Shown: positions 16,751-26,162, counted from the first letter of the stretch. The stretch is 64,000 bases of DNA from Anaerolineales bacterium (GCA_026129255.1 JAHCIJ010000002.1:61799-125798); one strand, 5' to 3'. Made by a program: numbers and translations. Notes: generated by a model from the sequence alone, not told the origin.

Positions 16751-18091
16751 ATGAAACCTTCAGACGTACACGCAACCATCGCGAAGCACCTGCCTGCGGG
16801 CAGCGAACCCATTGTGTTGGATGTGGAGGGCTCCCATGGGCCGTATTTGCGTGACGCGCTGACTGGCAAAGAATACATAGACTTCTTCACCTACTTTGCC
16901 AGCGCTCCGGTAGGCCACAACCACCCCAAGATGCATGACTCGGCCTTCATCGAGAAGCTGATGAGCGTGGCCATCACCAAGCCGTCCTCCTCGGACTTTT
17001 TCACCACCTACATGGCCGAGTTCGTGGAGACCTTCTCCAAGCACATCATGCCCGCCAACATGCAGCACCTGTTCCTGATCGCCGGTGGCGCGCTGGCGGT
17101 GGAGAATGCGCTCAAGGTAGCCTTTGACTGGAAGGTGCGCCGCAACATCGCCACCTTCAGCAAACCGCCCGCAGGCCCAATGCACAAGATCGATGGCATG
17201 GGTTCCAAGATCATCCATTTCCGTGAGGCCTTCCACGGCCGTTCGGGCTACACGATGTCGATGACCAATACCAACGATGAGCGCAAGTACATGTACTTCC
17301 CCAAGTTTGACTGGCCGCGCGTGCTCAATCCCAAGCTGCGTTTCCCCGTCACGGACGAAGTGCTGACCGAGGTCAAGCGCGCCGAGGAAATTGCCCTGAC
17401 GCAGATCCAATACGCCTTGCAGCAATACCCTGGCGATATTGCCGGTTTGATCATTGAGCCCATCCAGGGGGAGGGCGGCGACAATCACTTCCGTCCCGAG
17501 TTCTTCAAAGAGCTGCGCCGCCTGGCGGATGAGCATGAGTTCCTGCTGATCATGGATGAGGTGCAGAGCGGCATGGGCATCACCGGCAAGATGTGGGCAG
17601 TGGAGCACATGGGCATTGAGCCAGACATTATTGTGTTTGGCAAAAAGTCGCAGGTGTGTGGGTTCATTGCTGGCCCGCGCATTGATGATGTACCCAACAA
17701 TGTCTTCGAAGAAGAGAGCCGCATCAACTCCACTTGGGGCGGTGACCTCACCGACATGGTGCGTTCCCAACGCTTCATCGAGATCATGAGCGAAGACAAG
17801 CTGGTGGAGCACACGGCTAAGATGGGCGAGAAGCTCATCGCCGGATTGCAGTCCGTGGCGAATAGCTCCAAGGGCTTTCTGGACAACGTGCGCGGCCGCG
17901 GCATGATGGTGGCCTTCGACACGCCCAACAGCGCCGAGCGCGATGCCCTGCTGGCGCGCATGAAGGACAACGGCGTGTATGCGCTCAGCTGTGGCAACCG
18001 CTCTGTGCGCTTCCGTGGCACGCTGGACACTCCGGCCGAGATCATTGACAAGACGCTGGAGATCCTGGTTGCCAGCTTGCCCAAAGCCTGA
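16751..18091 (+). CDS. lat: L-lysine 6-transaminase
   Basis: 446-residue class III PLP aminotransferase. It should transfer the epsilon-amino group of lysine to 2-oxoglutarate, giving 2-aminoadipate semialdehyde (piperideine-6-carboxylate). The length, the long insert after GGALAVENALKVAFDWKVRRN, the NTNDERKYMYFP segment, the GEGGD motif, the LIMDEVQSG motif and the PLP-lysine region FGKKSQVCG (Lys298/299) match the lysine 6-transaminase family (for example Mycobacterium Lat) rather than ornithine or GABA transaminases. It is a lone gene, so lysine breakdown, osmolyte or persistence roles are all possible. Good Shine-Dalgarno (AAGGAAG). Confidence 0.93.
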   Translation: MKPSDVHATIAKHLPAGSEPIVLDVEGSHGPYLRDALTGKEYIDFFTYFASAPVGHNHPKMHDSAFIEKLMSVAITKPSSSDFFTTYMAEFVETFSKHIMPANMQHLFLIAGGALAVENALKVAFDWKVRRNIATFSKPPAGPMHKIDGMGSKIIHFREAFHGRSGYTMSMTNTNDERKYMYFPKFDWPRVLNPKLRFPVTDEVLTEVKRAEEIALTQIQYALQQYPGDIAGLIIEPIQGEGGDNHFRPEFFKELRRLADEHEFLLIMDEVQSGMGITGKMWAVEHMGIEPDIIVFGKKSQVCGFIAGPRIDDVPNNVFEEESRINSTWGGDLTDMVRSQRFIEIMSEDKLVEHTAKMGEKLIAGLQSVANSSKGFLDNVRGRGMMVAFDTPNSAERDALLARMKDNGVYALSCGNRSVRFRGTLDTPAEIIDKTLEILVASLPKA

Positions 18092-18133
18092 GCAAAGACC
18101 GTATGATAGGGCAACCTAGTGTAGGGGCTGCCT

Positions 18134-19687
18134 ATGTTGCCTGATTTCCGCGTACGCCAGCGCGATTACCTTTTGGAGATCGCGCGGGTCATTACCCAAG
18201 AGCTGGACCTGGATGCGGTGTTGGCGCGCATTTTGCGCCACGCCGCAGACCTGCTGGCCGGCCAGGCTGGCCTGGTGGCCCTGCGTGGCGAACCTGGCGG
18301 CTGGGCCACGGCGGCTTCGTACGGCATCCCCAACGAGCTCATTCAGTACCTCAACCCGATCCTTGCCGCCGTGCCGGATCATGAAGACCCGGCCCGCTTT
18401 GAGCTGCCCGAGGTCAATCGTTTACTCCAGCGCCTGGCGCGCGAAGTCAGCCTGGGCCTGTTCAGTGGTGTGGGCTTACCGCTCATCTCGCAAAACCGCG
18501 TGCTGGGCGTGATCTTTGTCTTTCGCAATTACCGCGGCCAATTTTCGCGTGAAGACCGTCTGCTGCTACAAAGTTTTGCAGACCAGGCCGCCATCGCCGT
18601 GCAAAACGCACAGCAGTATGCCAACACCAACCGTGAGCGCCGCCGCACGGAAGCCATTTTGGATGCGGTGGCGGATGGCATCCTCATCCTGGGGCCAGAC
18701 CACACCATCGAGCGCTGCAACCCCGCGTTTGCGCGCCTCTCGGGGCGTGGGGCGGGCGATGTGCTCGGTCGTAAGCACAATGAGGTCATCCAGTTTGGGG
18801 AGCTGGAGCACGGCCCTACACTGGAGCAAGCCGAGGCGGGCGGCTGGCCGCTCACGCCCACGGCGACTCTGTATGTAGAGGGCGACCTGCAGCGGCCAGA
18901 TGGCAGTGCGCTGGCCGTCGGCGTGACCTATGCCCCGCTGCTCACGCAGGAGGGCCAACTACTCAACATCATCGCCTCCGTGCGTGATGTCAGCCACTTC
19001 CGCCAGGCGGAGGAGTTGCAGAGCACCTTCATCTCCGTCATCAGCCATGAGCTCAAAACGCCGGTGGCGCTCATCAAGGGCTATGTGGGCACGCTACGCC
19101 GCCCGGATGTGCGCTGGGGCAGCAGCGTGGTGCAAGACAGCCTGGAAGTGATTGAAGAAGAGGCTGACCGCCTGAGCGGCCTGATCGAGAACCTGCTGGA
19201 CGCCTCGCGGCTGGAGGCGGGCGTCCTGCCCATCAATGCCAGCGACATCTCGCTGCCGCTGCTGATCGAGCGCATCGTTGAGCGCTTCCGCACGCAGTCT
19301 CCCTCGCACACCTTTGTGGTCGATTTCCCGCCAGAGTATCCGGTGATCCTGGCGGACGAGCAGCGCATAAGCCAGGTATTGCTGAACCTGCTCTCCAACG
19401 CCGTCAAGTATTCACCGCAAGGCGGCGAGATCCGTTTGTGGGGGCAAGTGCGCCCGGAGCATGTGGTTGTTTGTGTGAGCGATGAAGGCCCGGGTATTGC
19501 GCCGGGCGACATCCCACACATCTTTGACCGTTTCTACCGTGCCGATGAAGCCCAGCGCAACACCAAGGGCGCCGGTCTTGGTTTATATTTGACCCGCGCC
19601 ATTCTGGAGGCGCACGGCGGGAGCATCTGGGTAGACCCCGCGTACACCCAGGGCGCCTGCATCTGCTTCTCGCTGCCACGCCAGTAA
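18134..19687 (+). CDS. GAF-PAS sensor histidine kinase (orphan)
   Basis: 517-residue soluble sensor kinase. Domains: GAF (about 10-160), PAS (about 172-290, starting ILDAVADGILILGPDHTIERCN), HisKA with phospho-acceptor His305 in VISHELKTPV, and HATPase_c with the N box LLNLLSNAVKYS, G1 DEGPGIAP and G2 GAGLGLYLTR. There are no membrane segments, so the signal is probably cytoplasmic. No response regulator is adjacent; the next gene encodes a CpXC protein. A TATGAT box is at 18102-18107. Ligand and partner unknown. Confidence 0.93.
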   Translation: MLPDFRVRQRDYLLEIARVITQELDLDAVLARILRHAADLLAGQAGLVALRGEPGGWATAASYGIPNELIQYLNPILAAVPDHEDPARFELPEVNRLLQRLAREVSLGLFSGVGLPLISQNRVLGVIFVFRNYRGQFSREDRLLLQSFADQAAIAVQNAQQYANTNRERRRTEAILDAVADGILILGPDHTIERCNPAFARLSGRGAGDVLGRKHNEVIQFGELEHGPTLEQAEAGGWPLTPTATLYVEGDLQRPDGSALAVGVTYAPLLTQEGQLLNIIASVRDVSHFRQAEELQSTFISVISHELKTPVALIKGYVGTLRRPDVRWGSSVVQDSLEVIEEEADRLSGLIENLLDASRLEAGVLPINASDISLPLLIERIVERFRTQSPSHTFVVDFPPEYPVILADEQRISQVLLNLLSNAVKYSPQGGEIRLWGQVRPEHVVVCVSDEGPGIAPGDIPHIFDRFYRADEAQRNTKGAGLGLYLTRAILEAHGGSIWVDPAYTQGACICFSLPRQ

Positions 19688-19713
19688 AAAAATCCTGTTT
19701 GTATTGAGAGACC

Positions 19714-21063
19714 ATGCCACGCACACAAATTCCCTGCCCCCAATGCCGTACACCCGTGGCTGCTGAAGTTGAGCAGCTGTTTGATGTGGGGGTGGACCCG
19801 CAAGCCAAGCAAAAGCTGTTGAACGGCTCTGTCAACGTAGTGCAGTGCCCCAACTGCGGCTTCCAGGGCCAGATCCCGCTACCCATCGTGTATCACGACC
19901 CCAGCAAGGACCTGCTGCTGACCTACTTCCCGCCGGAGCTCAACACGCCGGTGATGGAGCAGGAGCGCCAGATTGCGCCTTACATGAGCCGCGTGGTGGA
20001 CAACTTGAAGCAGGAGGACCGCAAGGCCTATCTGTTCAAACCACAGCAGATGTTCACTTACCAGAACCTGATCGAGAAGGTGCTGGAGGGTGAAGGTATC
20101 ACCAAGGAAATGTTGCAGGCGCAGCAGAAGCGCGTGGAATTGTTGCAGAGTTTGCTCACAGCGCCCGAAGACAGCATTGTGGATGTTGTGCAAAAGAATG
20201 CCGATACCGTGGATGCGGACTTCTTCACCCTGTTGAGCCGCATGTTGCAGGCCGGGCTAGGCGCAGGCGACGAGAATGCTGCCGTGCGCCTGGGCAAGAT
20301 CCAGGAGGCGCTGCTGGAGCACACCGACCTCGGCAAGCAGATCAAGCAGCAGGCCGATGAGATCGAGGCGGCGCGTGCCGCGCTGGAGAGCGCCGGCACA
20401 GAGCTGACCCGCGAGAAATTGCAAGACTTGCTGCTGGATGCGGTGGACAGCGATGGCCGTCTGAACGCCATGGTGGGCATGGCGCGCCCGGGGCTGGACT
20501 ATGTGTTCTTCCAGCAATTGAGCGAGCGCATTGACAAAGCCGAGGGGGATGAGAAGACCAAGCTCAGCACTTTGCGCGAGAAGCTGCTGGATATTACAAA
20601 GCAGATCGATGAACAGCTGCAGGTGCGCGTAGCAGCCGCCCAAGGCAATTTGGACGCCATGCTAAATGCCGAGAACCCGCTGGATATGCTGCAGCAGAAC
20701 CCGGCGATATTGGATGAGCTCTTTGTTCAAGTGATTAACCAGAATTTGCAACAGGCCGCTGAACAAAAAGATGGCGAGCGCTTGCAGAAGCTGCAACGCC
20801 TGGCGATGCTGATCCAACAGTTGATCAACCCGGGCTACAACCCGACCCTGCTCGAAGATCTGATCGAGGCGGCCGATGACGCCGCCCGCAGCAAGGTGGC
20901 CGAGGAGAACAAAGACTCGATCACGCCGGAGTTTTTGGAGAGCCTGTCCGCCATGATGGCGCAGCTGCAGGAGAGCCCGGACCAAGCGCTGGCCGAGAGG
21001 GTGCGCCAGGCCTACCGCGCCGCGCTCAAGGTTTCGATGCAGAAGGGTATGCAGGGGAAGTAG
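19714..21063 (+). CDS. CpXC-domain protein
   Basis: 449-residue protein with an N-terminal CpXC domain (about 1-75): CPQC near residue 9 and CPNC in VVQCPNCGFQGQIPLP, a likely zinc-binding pair. The rest is a long helical, charged region rich in Leu/Gln/Glu with coiled-coil character (QQLSERIDKAEGDEKTK, LREKLLDITKQIDEQL). Function is unknown. It follows the sensor kinase by 26 bases with no terminator between, so they may be co-transcribed. The tandem repeats at 21087 start directly after the stop. Confidence 0.85.
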   Translation: MPRTQIPCPQCRTPVAAEVEQLFDVGVDPQAKQKLLNGSVNVVQCPNCGFQGQIPLPIVYHDPSKDLLLTYFPPELNTPVMEQERQIAPYMSRVVDNLKQEDRKAYLFKPQQMFTYQNLIEKVLEGEGITKEMLQAQQKRVELLQSLLTAPEDSIVDVVQKNADTVDADFFTLLSRMLQAGLGAGDENAAVRLGKIQEALLEHTDLGKQIKQQADEIEAARAALESAGTELTREKLQDLLLDAVDSDGRLNAMVGMARPGLDYVFFQQLSERIDKAEGDEKTKLSTLREKLLDITKQIDEQLQVRVAAAQGNLDAMLNAENPLDMLQQNPAILDELFVQVINQNLQQAAEQKDGERLQKLQRLAMLIQQLINPGYNPTLLEDLIEAADDAARSKVAEENKDSITPEFLESLSAMMAQLQESPDQALAERVRQAYRAALKVSMQKGMQGK

Positions 21064-21086
21064 GCCGCGCTTAAACCCGCACGTGT

Positions 21087-21372
21087 CATCCTGAGCGGGT
21101 GTAAACAGCACCACCTGCGCGCCGAGCCCGCCTCAGCGAAGGATCCTTATAGACATATCTTCTATGTAGCGCGTCTTTTTATAGTTTATGCCGACGAGGA
21201 TCCCTCGCTGCGCTCGGGATGCACAACCCCACGTGTCATCCTGAGCGGGTGTAAACAGCACCACCTGCGCGCCGAACCCGCCTCAGCGAAGGATCCTTAT
21301 AGACATGTCTTCTATGTAGCGCGTCTTTTATAGTTCATGCCAGCGAGGATCCTTCGCTACGCTCGGATGCAT
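21087..21372. repeat. Two tandem copies of the TCCT-type element
   Basis: Units start at 21087 and 21237 (150-bp period); the second is cut short. They are diverged copies of the 148-bp units at 10083-10526 with the same internal order: CATCCTGAGCGGGT, GCGAAGGATCCTTATAG, ATGTAGCGCGTCTTT and GCGAGGATCC. They lie in the gene-free stretch 21064-21492. Confidence 0.88.
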
Positions 21373-21410
21373 GCCTTTAGCTTGTGATTATTTGGAAGAC
21401 CTGTGGATAT

Positions 21411-21472
21411 GGATTCCTCACTGAGCTGGGTCCGGCGGCCTGATACTGGCTTACAAACCCGTTCGGAATGAC
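21411..21472. repeat. Right half of a TTCC-type element
   Basis: Begins GGATTCCTCACTGAG and ends TTCGGAATGAC; the left half is missing. It lies between the tandem TCCT array and the FHA gene terminator. Confidence 0.6.
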
Positions 21473-21482
21473 AATAGGCAGT

Positions 21483-21508
21483 AAAAGACCCGCTATTGCG
21501 GGTCTTTT
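21483..21508 (-). terminator. Terminator overlapping the end of the FHA gene
   Basis: Perfect 11-bp stem (21483-21493 with 21498-21508), TATT loop and T runs in both directions. The TAG stop of the FHA gene (21495-21493) is inside the hairpin. Confidence 0.85.
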
Positions 21509-22182
21509 GTTTCGTCTTGCAGAGGATTATCCAGGCGCAGGCCATGGCCGCGCACCGTCACCACGTATTCGTGATGCGGGTCCGCTTTGGTGAGGCGCTC
21601 GCGCAGGCGGCGGATGAGGGCATCCAGCGCCTGGTCCGAGATGCTTAGAGCTCCATCTTCTTGCCAGACGTGCCGCACCAACTCATCGCGCGTCACCACC
21701 AAGCCATCGCGCAGATAGAGCATTTCCAGCATGGTGAACTGGGCTACAGAGAGCGGGGGATCCACTTCGGTCTCGTGGGCCCACACGCGGCGTGAGCGTT
21801 TGTCCATGTGCAGACGGCGGCGGCCTTCGGGCACCTCAGCGGGGATATCAAAATCCAGCGGGACAGTAGCGTCTGAGGTGAGGAAAGTGAACTTTTGTGC
21901 CAGGGCAATCTGGATCAGGTCGCCATCATTCAGCAGCACGCGGCCTTTGAGCGGCTTGCCGTTGTGATGCGTGCCATTCTTGCTGTCCAGGTCTTCGAGT
22001 GTGATGCCATCGGCATTGAGCAGGAGGCGGGCATGATGGCGCGAGATCTTGCGATCGGGGATGATGACCTCACAGTCTTCGCCGCGCCCGATGGTGAGCT
22101 GGTTGCGCACCACCCAGCGTTCCCCGTTGAGCGGGCCGCTTTGGGCAATGAGCACGGGATAACTTTCAGCATTGTGAGGCAT
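21493..22182 (-). CDS. FHA-domain winged-helix regulator
   Basis: 229-residue protein joining an N-terminal forkhead-associated domain to a C-terminal OmpR-type winged helix. FHA marks are LTIGRGEDCEVIIPD, ISRHHA and LEDLDSKNGTHHNG (about 28-90); the DNA-binding part (about 125-220) has LSVAQFTMLEMLYLRDG and VRGHGLRL. FHA domains bind phosphothreonine, so the protein is a plausible reader of the Ser/Thr kinase encoded divergently at 22300. The start at 22182 is chosen for the GGAG seven bases upstream and a TATTAT box on the minus strand at 22204-22199. The reading frame continues upstream to 22287 but has no support there. Confidence 0.88.
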   Translation of the reverse strand: MPHNAESYPVLIAQSGPLNGERWVVRNQLTIGRGEDCEVIIPDRKISRHHARLLLNADGITLEDLDSKNGTHHNGKPLKGRVLLNDGDLIQIALAQKFTFLTSDATVPLDFDIPAEVPEGRRRLHMDKRSRRVWAHETEVDPPLSVAQFTMLEMLYLRDGLVVTRDELVRHVWQEDGALSISDQALDALIRRLRERLTKADPHHEYVVTVRGHGLRLDNPLQDETKDPQ

Positions 22183-22299
22183 TAAAAGCTCCGCAGGTAT
22201 AATACCAAATTCGGCTTCCCAGCCAGCCAATTGCGCATCAAGCCTCCGCTGCGGATCACACATCCGCTGCAGGTTACGCCCCTGCATGGCAAGCCGAAC

Positions 22300-23301
22300 A
22301 TGGAGAAGAAGAAAGACATGCCTTTAGAAGCAGGCGAGGTTTTACGCGAGCGCTATCAGATCAAAGAGTTCATCAGCCGCGGGGGTATGGGCAGTATTTA
22401 CCTGGCTGAGGACCTGCGGCTTGAAGGCCGCCAGTGCGCTGTAAAAGAAGTGCGCCTTGACCCCTCACTCTCCGAAGAGACGCTCGACCAGACGCGGGCG
22501 CAGTTCTTGCGCGAGGCCACGGTGCTGGCGCGCCTGGACCATCCCAACTTGCCCAAAGTGTCTGACTTCTTCTCTGAGGGCGAGAGTGATTACCTGGTGA
22601 TGGACTATGTGCCGGGGGGTGACCTGCGCGCCCTGATGATGGAAGCCAAGCAGACCAGCGATTTTCTGCAGGAGACTGAAGTGCTGGCTTGGGCCGGGCA
22701 GATCGCCTCTGCCCTCAGCTACTTGCACAGCCAACAGCCGCCCATCCTGCACCGTGATGTGAAGCCCAGCAATCTCAAGCTCACGCCCAATGGCGTGGTC
22801 AAGCTGGTGGACTTTGGCCTGGTTAAGATCCTGGCCGCCCAGGAAGACACGGTGACCATCGTGCAAGGGCGCGGCACGGCGCTGTACACCCCGCTGGAGC
22901 AGTACGGCGGCGACACGGGCCACACGGATGTGCGCAGTGATGTGTATGCCCTCGGGGCCACGTTGTATCACTTACTCAGTAACACGCCGCCGGTGGAAGC
23001 GCGTGAGCGTTTCCTGCATCCGGAGCAGATGCCTAGCCTGCGGGCGCTCAACCCTGAAGTGAGCCCGCGCAGCGAGCGTGCCGTGATGTGGGCGTTGAGC
23101 CTGCACCCCGAAGAGCGCCCACAGAGTATCGAAGAATTTCAGGAAGCGTTGTTTGGCAAGCTGGAGCCCAGCGGCCGCTCGGGCGGCCGTGCGCCTGCGC
23201 CAAGCTGGGCAGATGTGTTGTCATTGGGCACAGAGCGCTCGCTGGTGTGGCTGGCGGGCGTGCTCTTGTTGCTGGGCTTTATTGCGACGATCGGCCATTA
23301 G
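22300..23301 (+). CDS. Membrane-anchored Ser/Thr protein kinase
   Basis: 333-residue Hanks-type kinase. It has the Gly-rich loop SRGGMGSIYLAE, Lys49 in AVKEV, catalytic HRDVKPSN (151-158), DFG (171-173) and a C-terminal single hydrophobic helix (WLAGVLLLLGFIATIGH) that would tether it to the membrane with no extracellular sensor. PASTA or other sensor domains are absent. A second in-frame ATG at 22318 is as good a start. It is divergent from the FHA-winged-helix gene, suggesting a kinase-reader pair. The 3' end overlaps the convergent GH3-like gene by 23 bases. Confidence 0.92.
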   Translation: MEKKKDMPLEAGEVLRERYQIKEFISRGGMGSIYLAEDLRLEGRQCAVKEVRLDPSLSEETLDQTRAQFLREATVLARLDHPNLPKVSDFFSEGESDYLVMDYVPGGDLRALMMEAKQTSDFLQETEVLAWAGQIASALSYLHSQQPPILHRDVKPSNLKLTPNGVVKLVDFGLVKILAAQEDTVTIVQGRGTALYTPLEQYGGDTGHTDVRSDVYALGATLYHLLSNTPPVEARERFLHPEQMPSLRALNPEVSPRSERAVMWALSLHPEERPQSIEEFQEALFGKLEPSGRSGGRAPAPSWADVLSLGTERSLVWLAGVLLLLGFIATIGH

Positions 23302-26137
23302 CAGTCGGTCTGCGGCCGCGTAGCCGCCACAGCCAACCCGCTAGCCAGCCGGCCAGGCAGCCAGCCAGCACGGCGATCACCAAACCCCATTTCCCGCCAA
23401 ATTCCAGGATCTCACGGCTGGCTGGCAGATCGAGCGCCAGGTAGCAGCCAACCAGCAGCCCGCCGATCACCGTAGTGAGCGCCCAGCGCACACCCCAGCG
23501 CATCTGGTGCAGGTTGACGCCGGTTTGGTAGGCGCCCAGCGCCGCCACGGAGGAGATCAGCACCCACAAGAACCAATCCACCAGGTCTGTGCGGCGGATG
23601 ATCTCTTCGGCCGGGCCGGGCTGCAGGGTGGGCAGCGGCGTCTGCGCTGCCTGGGTGGAGAGGATCGACTGCGCGGTTTGTGTGGCTTGCAGCGCCAGCC
23701 CCTCTGGGTTGATGCCTGCCACCCTGAACTGCTGGCCCAACGCCAGAGCGGGTGGTTCTCCGCTGGAGGCGGTCAGCACCAGCGTACCTTCATCTTCAAT
23801 GGAATAGGTGGCTGTAGCAATGCCCAGGTGGCTCTGCACCGTGATCTGGCGTTGCAGTGTAGTCTGCTCCGTGATGAGGCTGATGGAGAAGGTGACCGGT
23901 GTGTTGTCTGGTACCCAGTTGCCGTTGTGATCCAAAATAGGCCCAGCCTGCAGAGACAGCAGGTCGCCCGCCTGGAAGGTGGGCGGCTCGCTGGTGCTGC
24001 TGTCCGCCTCGGTGGTGATCTGCGGCGTGGGCGTGGCAGCGGGCAGGATGCGCGTCACTTGCAGCGCGATCTCGCGCGCCGGGTTCGGCGCTAGCGCGTC
24101 GCTGAGGGTGTAGCCGATGCCGGTCACGCTCACCGGTGATGCGCCGCGCGGATCAATCTCCTTGAAGAGCAGGCGGGCGGCCACTTCGGCCAGTTCGCTG
24201 CTCTCGCCATACAGGCCGTAGTAGGCCGTCACCTTGGTGACATCCGTAGCATCCAGGTAATAGGGCGCATTCAGCGCGAAGACGATCACCTTCTTGTTCT
24301 GCAAGAGGTTCATGCGCTCGGCCAGCAGGCGGCGCAGCGCTTGCGACTCTGGCCGCGAGGCGCTGTCTTGTGTGACGCCAAACACCACCCATTCGGCGCG
24401 CGCCAAATTATCCAACAGCGGGTCTTCGCCTTCAATGTTGCCATCCAGCGTGCGCGTGAGCTGCATGAAGGAGAATGACGTCAGGTTGGCGGCTGTGATC
24501 TGGTTGCCCGCCAAAGGCCCGTACAAATTCACCGCCGCCTGCGCAAACGAATTCACCAGCACTTCCTGCTGGGGAGGGCACTGGCTGCATTGCTGGGCGG
24601 TGTAACTGTCTGTGATGAAGACGATCTGCTCAAAGCGGCCGGGCGGCTCTGGCAGCGCATCCGCCCTGGCGGATGCGCTGGGGCTGAACAAGGTGGCGGC
24701 ACGGCGGCCGACCTCGAAGATAAGCTGGCGGTCTTGCCCAATCCCCTGCAAGCCAGCCGCGCTGGTGAGCACCTCGGCTTCGGTGAAGCTGGGGTAGAGC
24801 TGGTACTTGAGGGTCAGGATGCGCAGCACCGATTCGTCTACGCGCTCGGCAAAGGCCAGGTCTTCGCGATATTTCTGGGCGAAGAACTGCGCCGTGCGCA
24901 CGATGGTGGTGTAGCTGTTGGGGTCGCCGGTCGAGATGAAGTTGCCGAGATACAGCAAGTCATTGCCAGCCAGGAAGGCATCCCGCGCCACCAGGGTGGC
25001 GTTGAAGGTTTGCTCGCTGGCATCGTAGCTGCGGCGCACGGCGCGTGTGCCCAGGCTGTCGCTAATGATCAGACCGCCATCCTCGCGCCAGGTGTTGAAG
25101 GCGGGCAGCGCCATCAGATCATTGAAGGCTTGCAGATCGAAACTGAGCGGGCGCGTGGTGGTGCGGATATTGCCCTGGAAGCCTTGATAACGGATGTGGG
25201 CCAGCAGCATGGCATCCGCCGTGGCCTCAGGGCTTGCGGCATTGCCGGTGACGGCGAAGAAGGGCGGCAGCTCAATCTCTGTGAGCTGCGTGAGCGATTT
25301 GCGGATGGTGGGGACTTCTTCGTCCAGCGGGCGGTCTGAGTCGCCATAGCCGGGCAGGTGCTTGGCCACTACGGCCACGCGGTGCTGGCTGCCGATATGA
25401 ACGCCAGAGATGTACGCCTGGCCCATCTGACCCACCCAATAGGGATCGCCCCCGAAGCTGCGCACGCCGAGGTCACCCAGCGAGTCTGGCCGCGGCGTCT
25501 CGATCACATCCAGCGATGGCCCGAGCAGCATGTTGACGCCCAGGGCGGAGAGCTCGGCGCCGAGCAGCGAGCCGGCCTGCTGGGCCAGCGCGGTACGCCA
25601 GGTGGCGCCTAGCATCATGGCGTTGGGCTGCGGGCTGAGCACATCCAGCAGCTGGTCGTTGGGATAGCCATCGCCCTCTTGTGAGATGGCGATCAGCAGC
25701 GGCACGTAGGCACGCGGGTTGGGGTTGGTGAGCTCGTTGCTCTCGCTTTCGGCGCTGGCCAGCTCAGCCGATTGCAGCTGAGTGATCAGCGTATGCGCCG
25801 CGCTGAGCGTATCCGGCTGGGCCACAAAGTTGTCCATGTCGCGGCGCAACATCACGCCACCGATGTGGTAATTGGCGATCAGGTCGTAGATCTGGCTTTC
25901 GGCGGGAGCCGTAGCGCCGCTGAAGGTCACCAGGAAGAGCTGGCCCACGCGCTCCTCAGGGCTCATGCGCTGCAACAGCGCTGCCGCTTGTGCCTCAGGG
26001 TTGCTTTGCGCGCTGGGCGCGGCCTGCGCCGGGCTGACTGCCAGGATGGTTTGCAGCAGCAGGCTAAGCAGCAGCACAGCGCTCGCCAAGCGAGGGCCGT
26101 GCTTGGTATTCAAGGAAGTGGGGCGCAGAGATGCCAT
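23279..26137 (-). CDS. Membrane-tethered GH3-like glycoside hydrolase
   Basis: 952-residue exported protein. It has a signal peptide (about 15-41, ending AQA), a GH3 N-terminal domain (about 50-390) with RMSPEERVGQLFLVTF, KHLPGYGD (259-266) and the presumed nucleophile Asp360 in IISDSLG, a second GH3-like domain (about 460-650), a beta-rich region (about 690-830), and three C-terminal hydrophobic helices with a basic tail. NagZ-type enzymes carry an Asp-His pair after KHFPGHGD; here the segment reads DSDRPLDEEVPT with no His, so a NagZ role in wall recycling is doubtful. The target may be an extracellular glycan or the enzyme may be inactive. No Shine-Dalgarno; a hairpin abuts the ATG. Confidence 0.82.
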   Translation of the reverse strand: MASLRPTSLNTKHGPRLASAVLLLSLLLQTILAVSPAQAAPSAQSNPEAQAAALLQRMSPEERVGQLFLVTFSGATAPAESQIYDLIANYHIGGVMLRRDMDNFVAQPDTLSAAHTLITQLQSAELASAESESNELTNPNPRAYVPLLIAISQEGDGYPNDQLLDVLSPQPNAMMLGATWRTALAQQAGSLLGAELSALGVNMLLGPSLDVIETPRPDSLGDLGVRSFGGDPYWVGQMGQAYISGVHIGSQHRVAVVAKHLPGYGDSDRPLDEEVPTIRKSLTQLTEIELPPFFAVTGNAASPEATADAMLLAHIRYQGFQGNIRTTTRPLSFDLQAFNDLMALPAFNTWREDGGLIISDSLGTRAVRRSYDASEQTFNATLVARDAFLAGNDLLYLGNFISTGDPNSYTTIVRTAQFFAQKYREDLAFAERVDESVLRILTLKYQLYPSFTEAEVLTSAAGLQGIGQDRQLIFEVGRRAATLFSPSASARADALPEPPGRFEQIVFITDSYTAQQCSQCPPQQEVLVNSFAQAAVNLYGPLAGNQITAANLTSFSFMQLTRTLDGNIEGEDPLLDNLARAEWVVFGVTQDSASRPESQALRRLLAERMNLLQNKKVIVFALNAPYYLDATDVTKVTAYYGLYGESSELAEVAARLLFKEIDPRGASPVSVTGIGYTLSDALAPNPAREIALQVTRILPAATPTPQITTEADSSTSEPPTFQAGDLLSLQAGPILDHNGNWVPDNTPVTFSISLITEQTTLQRQITVQSHLGIATATYSIEDEGTLVLTASSGEPPALALGQQFRVAGINPEGLALQATQTAQSILSTQAAQTPLPTLQPGPAEEIIRRTDLVDWFLWVLISSVAALGAYQTGVNLHQMRWGVRWALTTVIGGLLVGCYLALDLPASREILEFGGKWGLVIAVLAGCLAGWLAGWLWRLRGRRPTANGRSSQ

Positions 26138-26162
26138 TTTGCGGTAACAAAAAACCGCAAAA
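26137..26162 (-). promoter_or_regulatory. Hairpin directly at the GH3-like start codon
   Basis: A 9-bp perfect inverted repeat (26137-26145 with 26154-26162, TTTTGCGGT/ACCGCAAAA) touches the first base of the start codon and lies where a ribosome-binding site would be. It could be an operator or a translation-controlling hairpin; function is inferred only. Confidence 0.4.
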
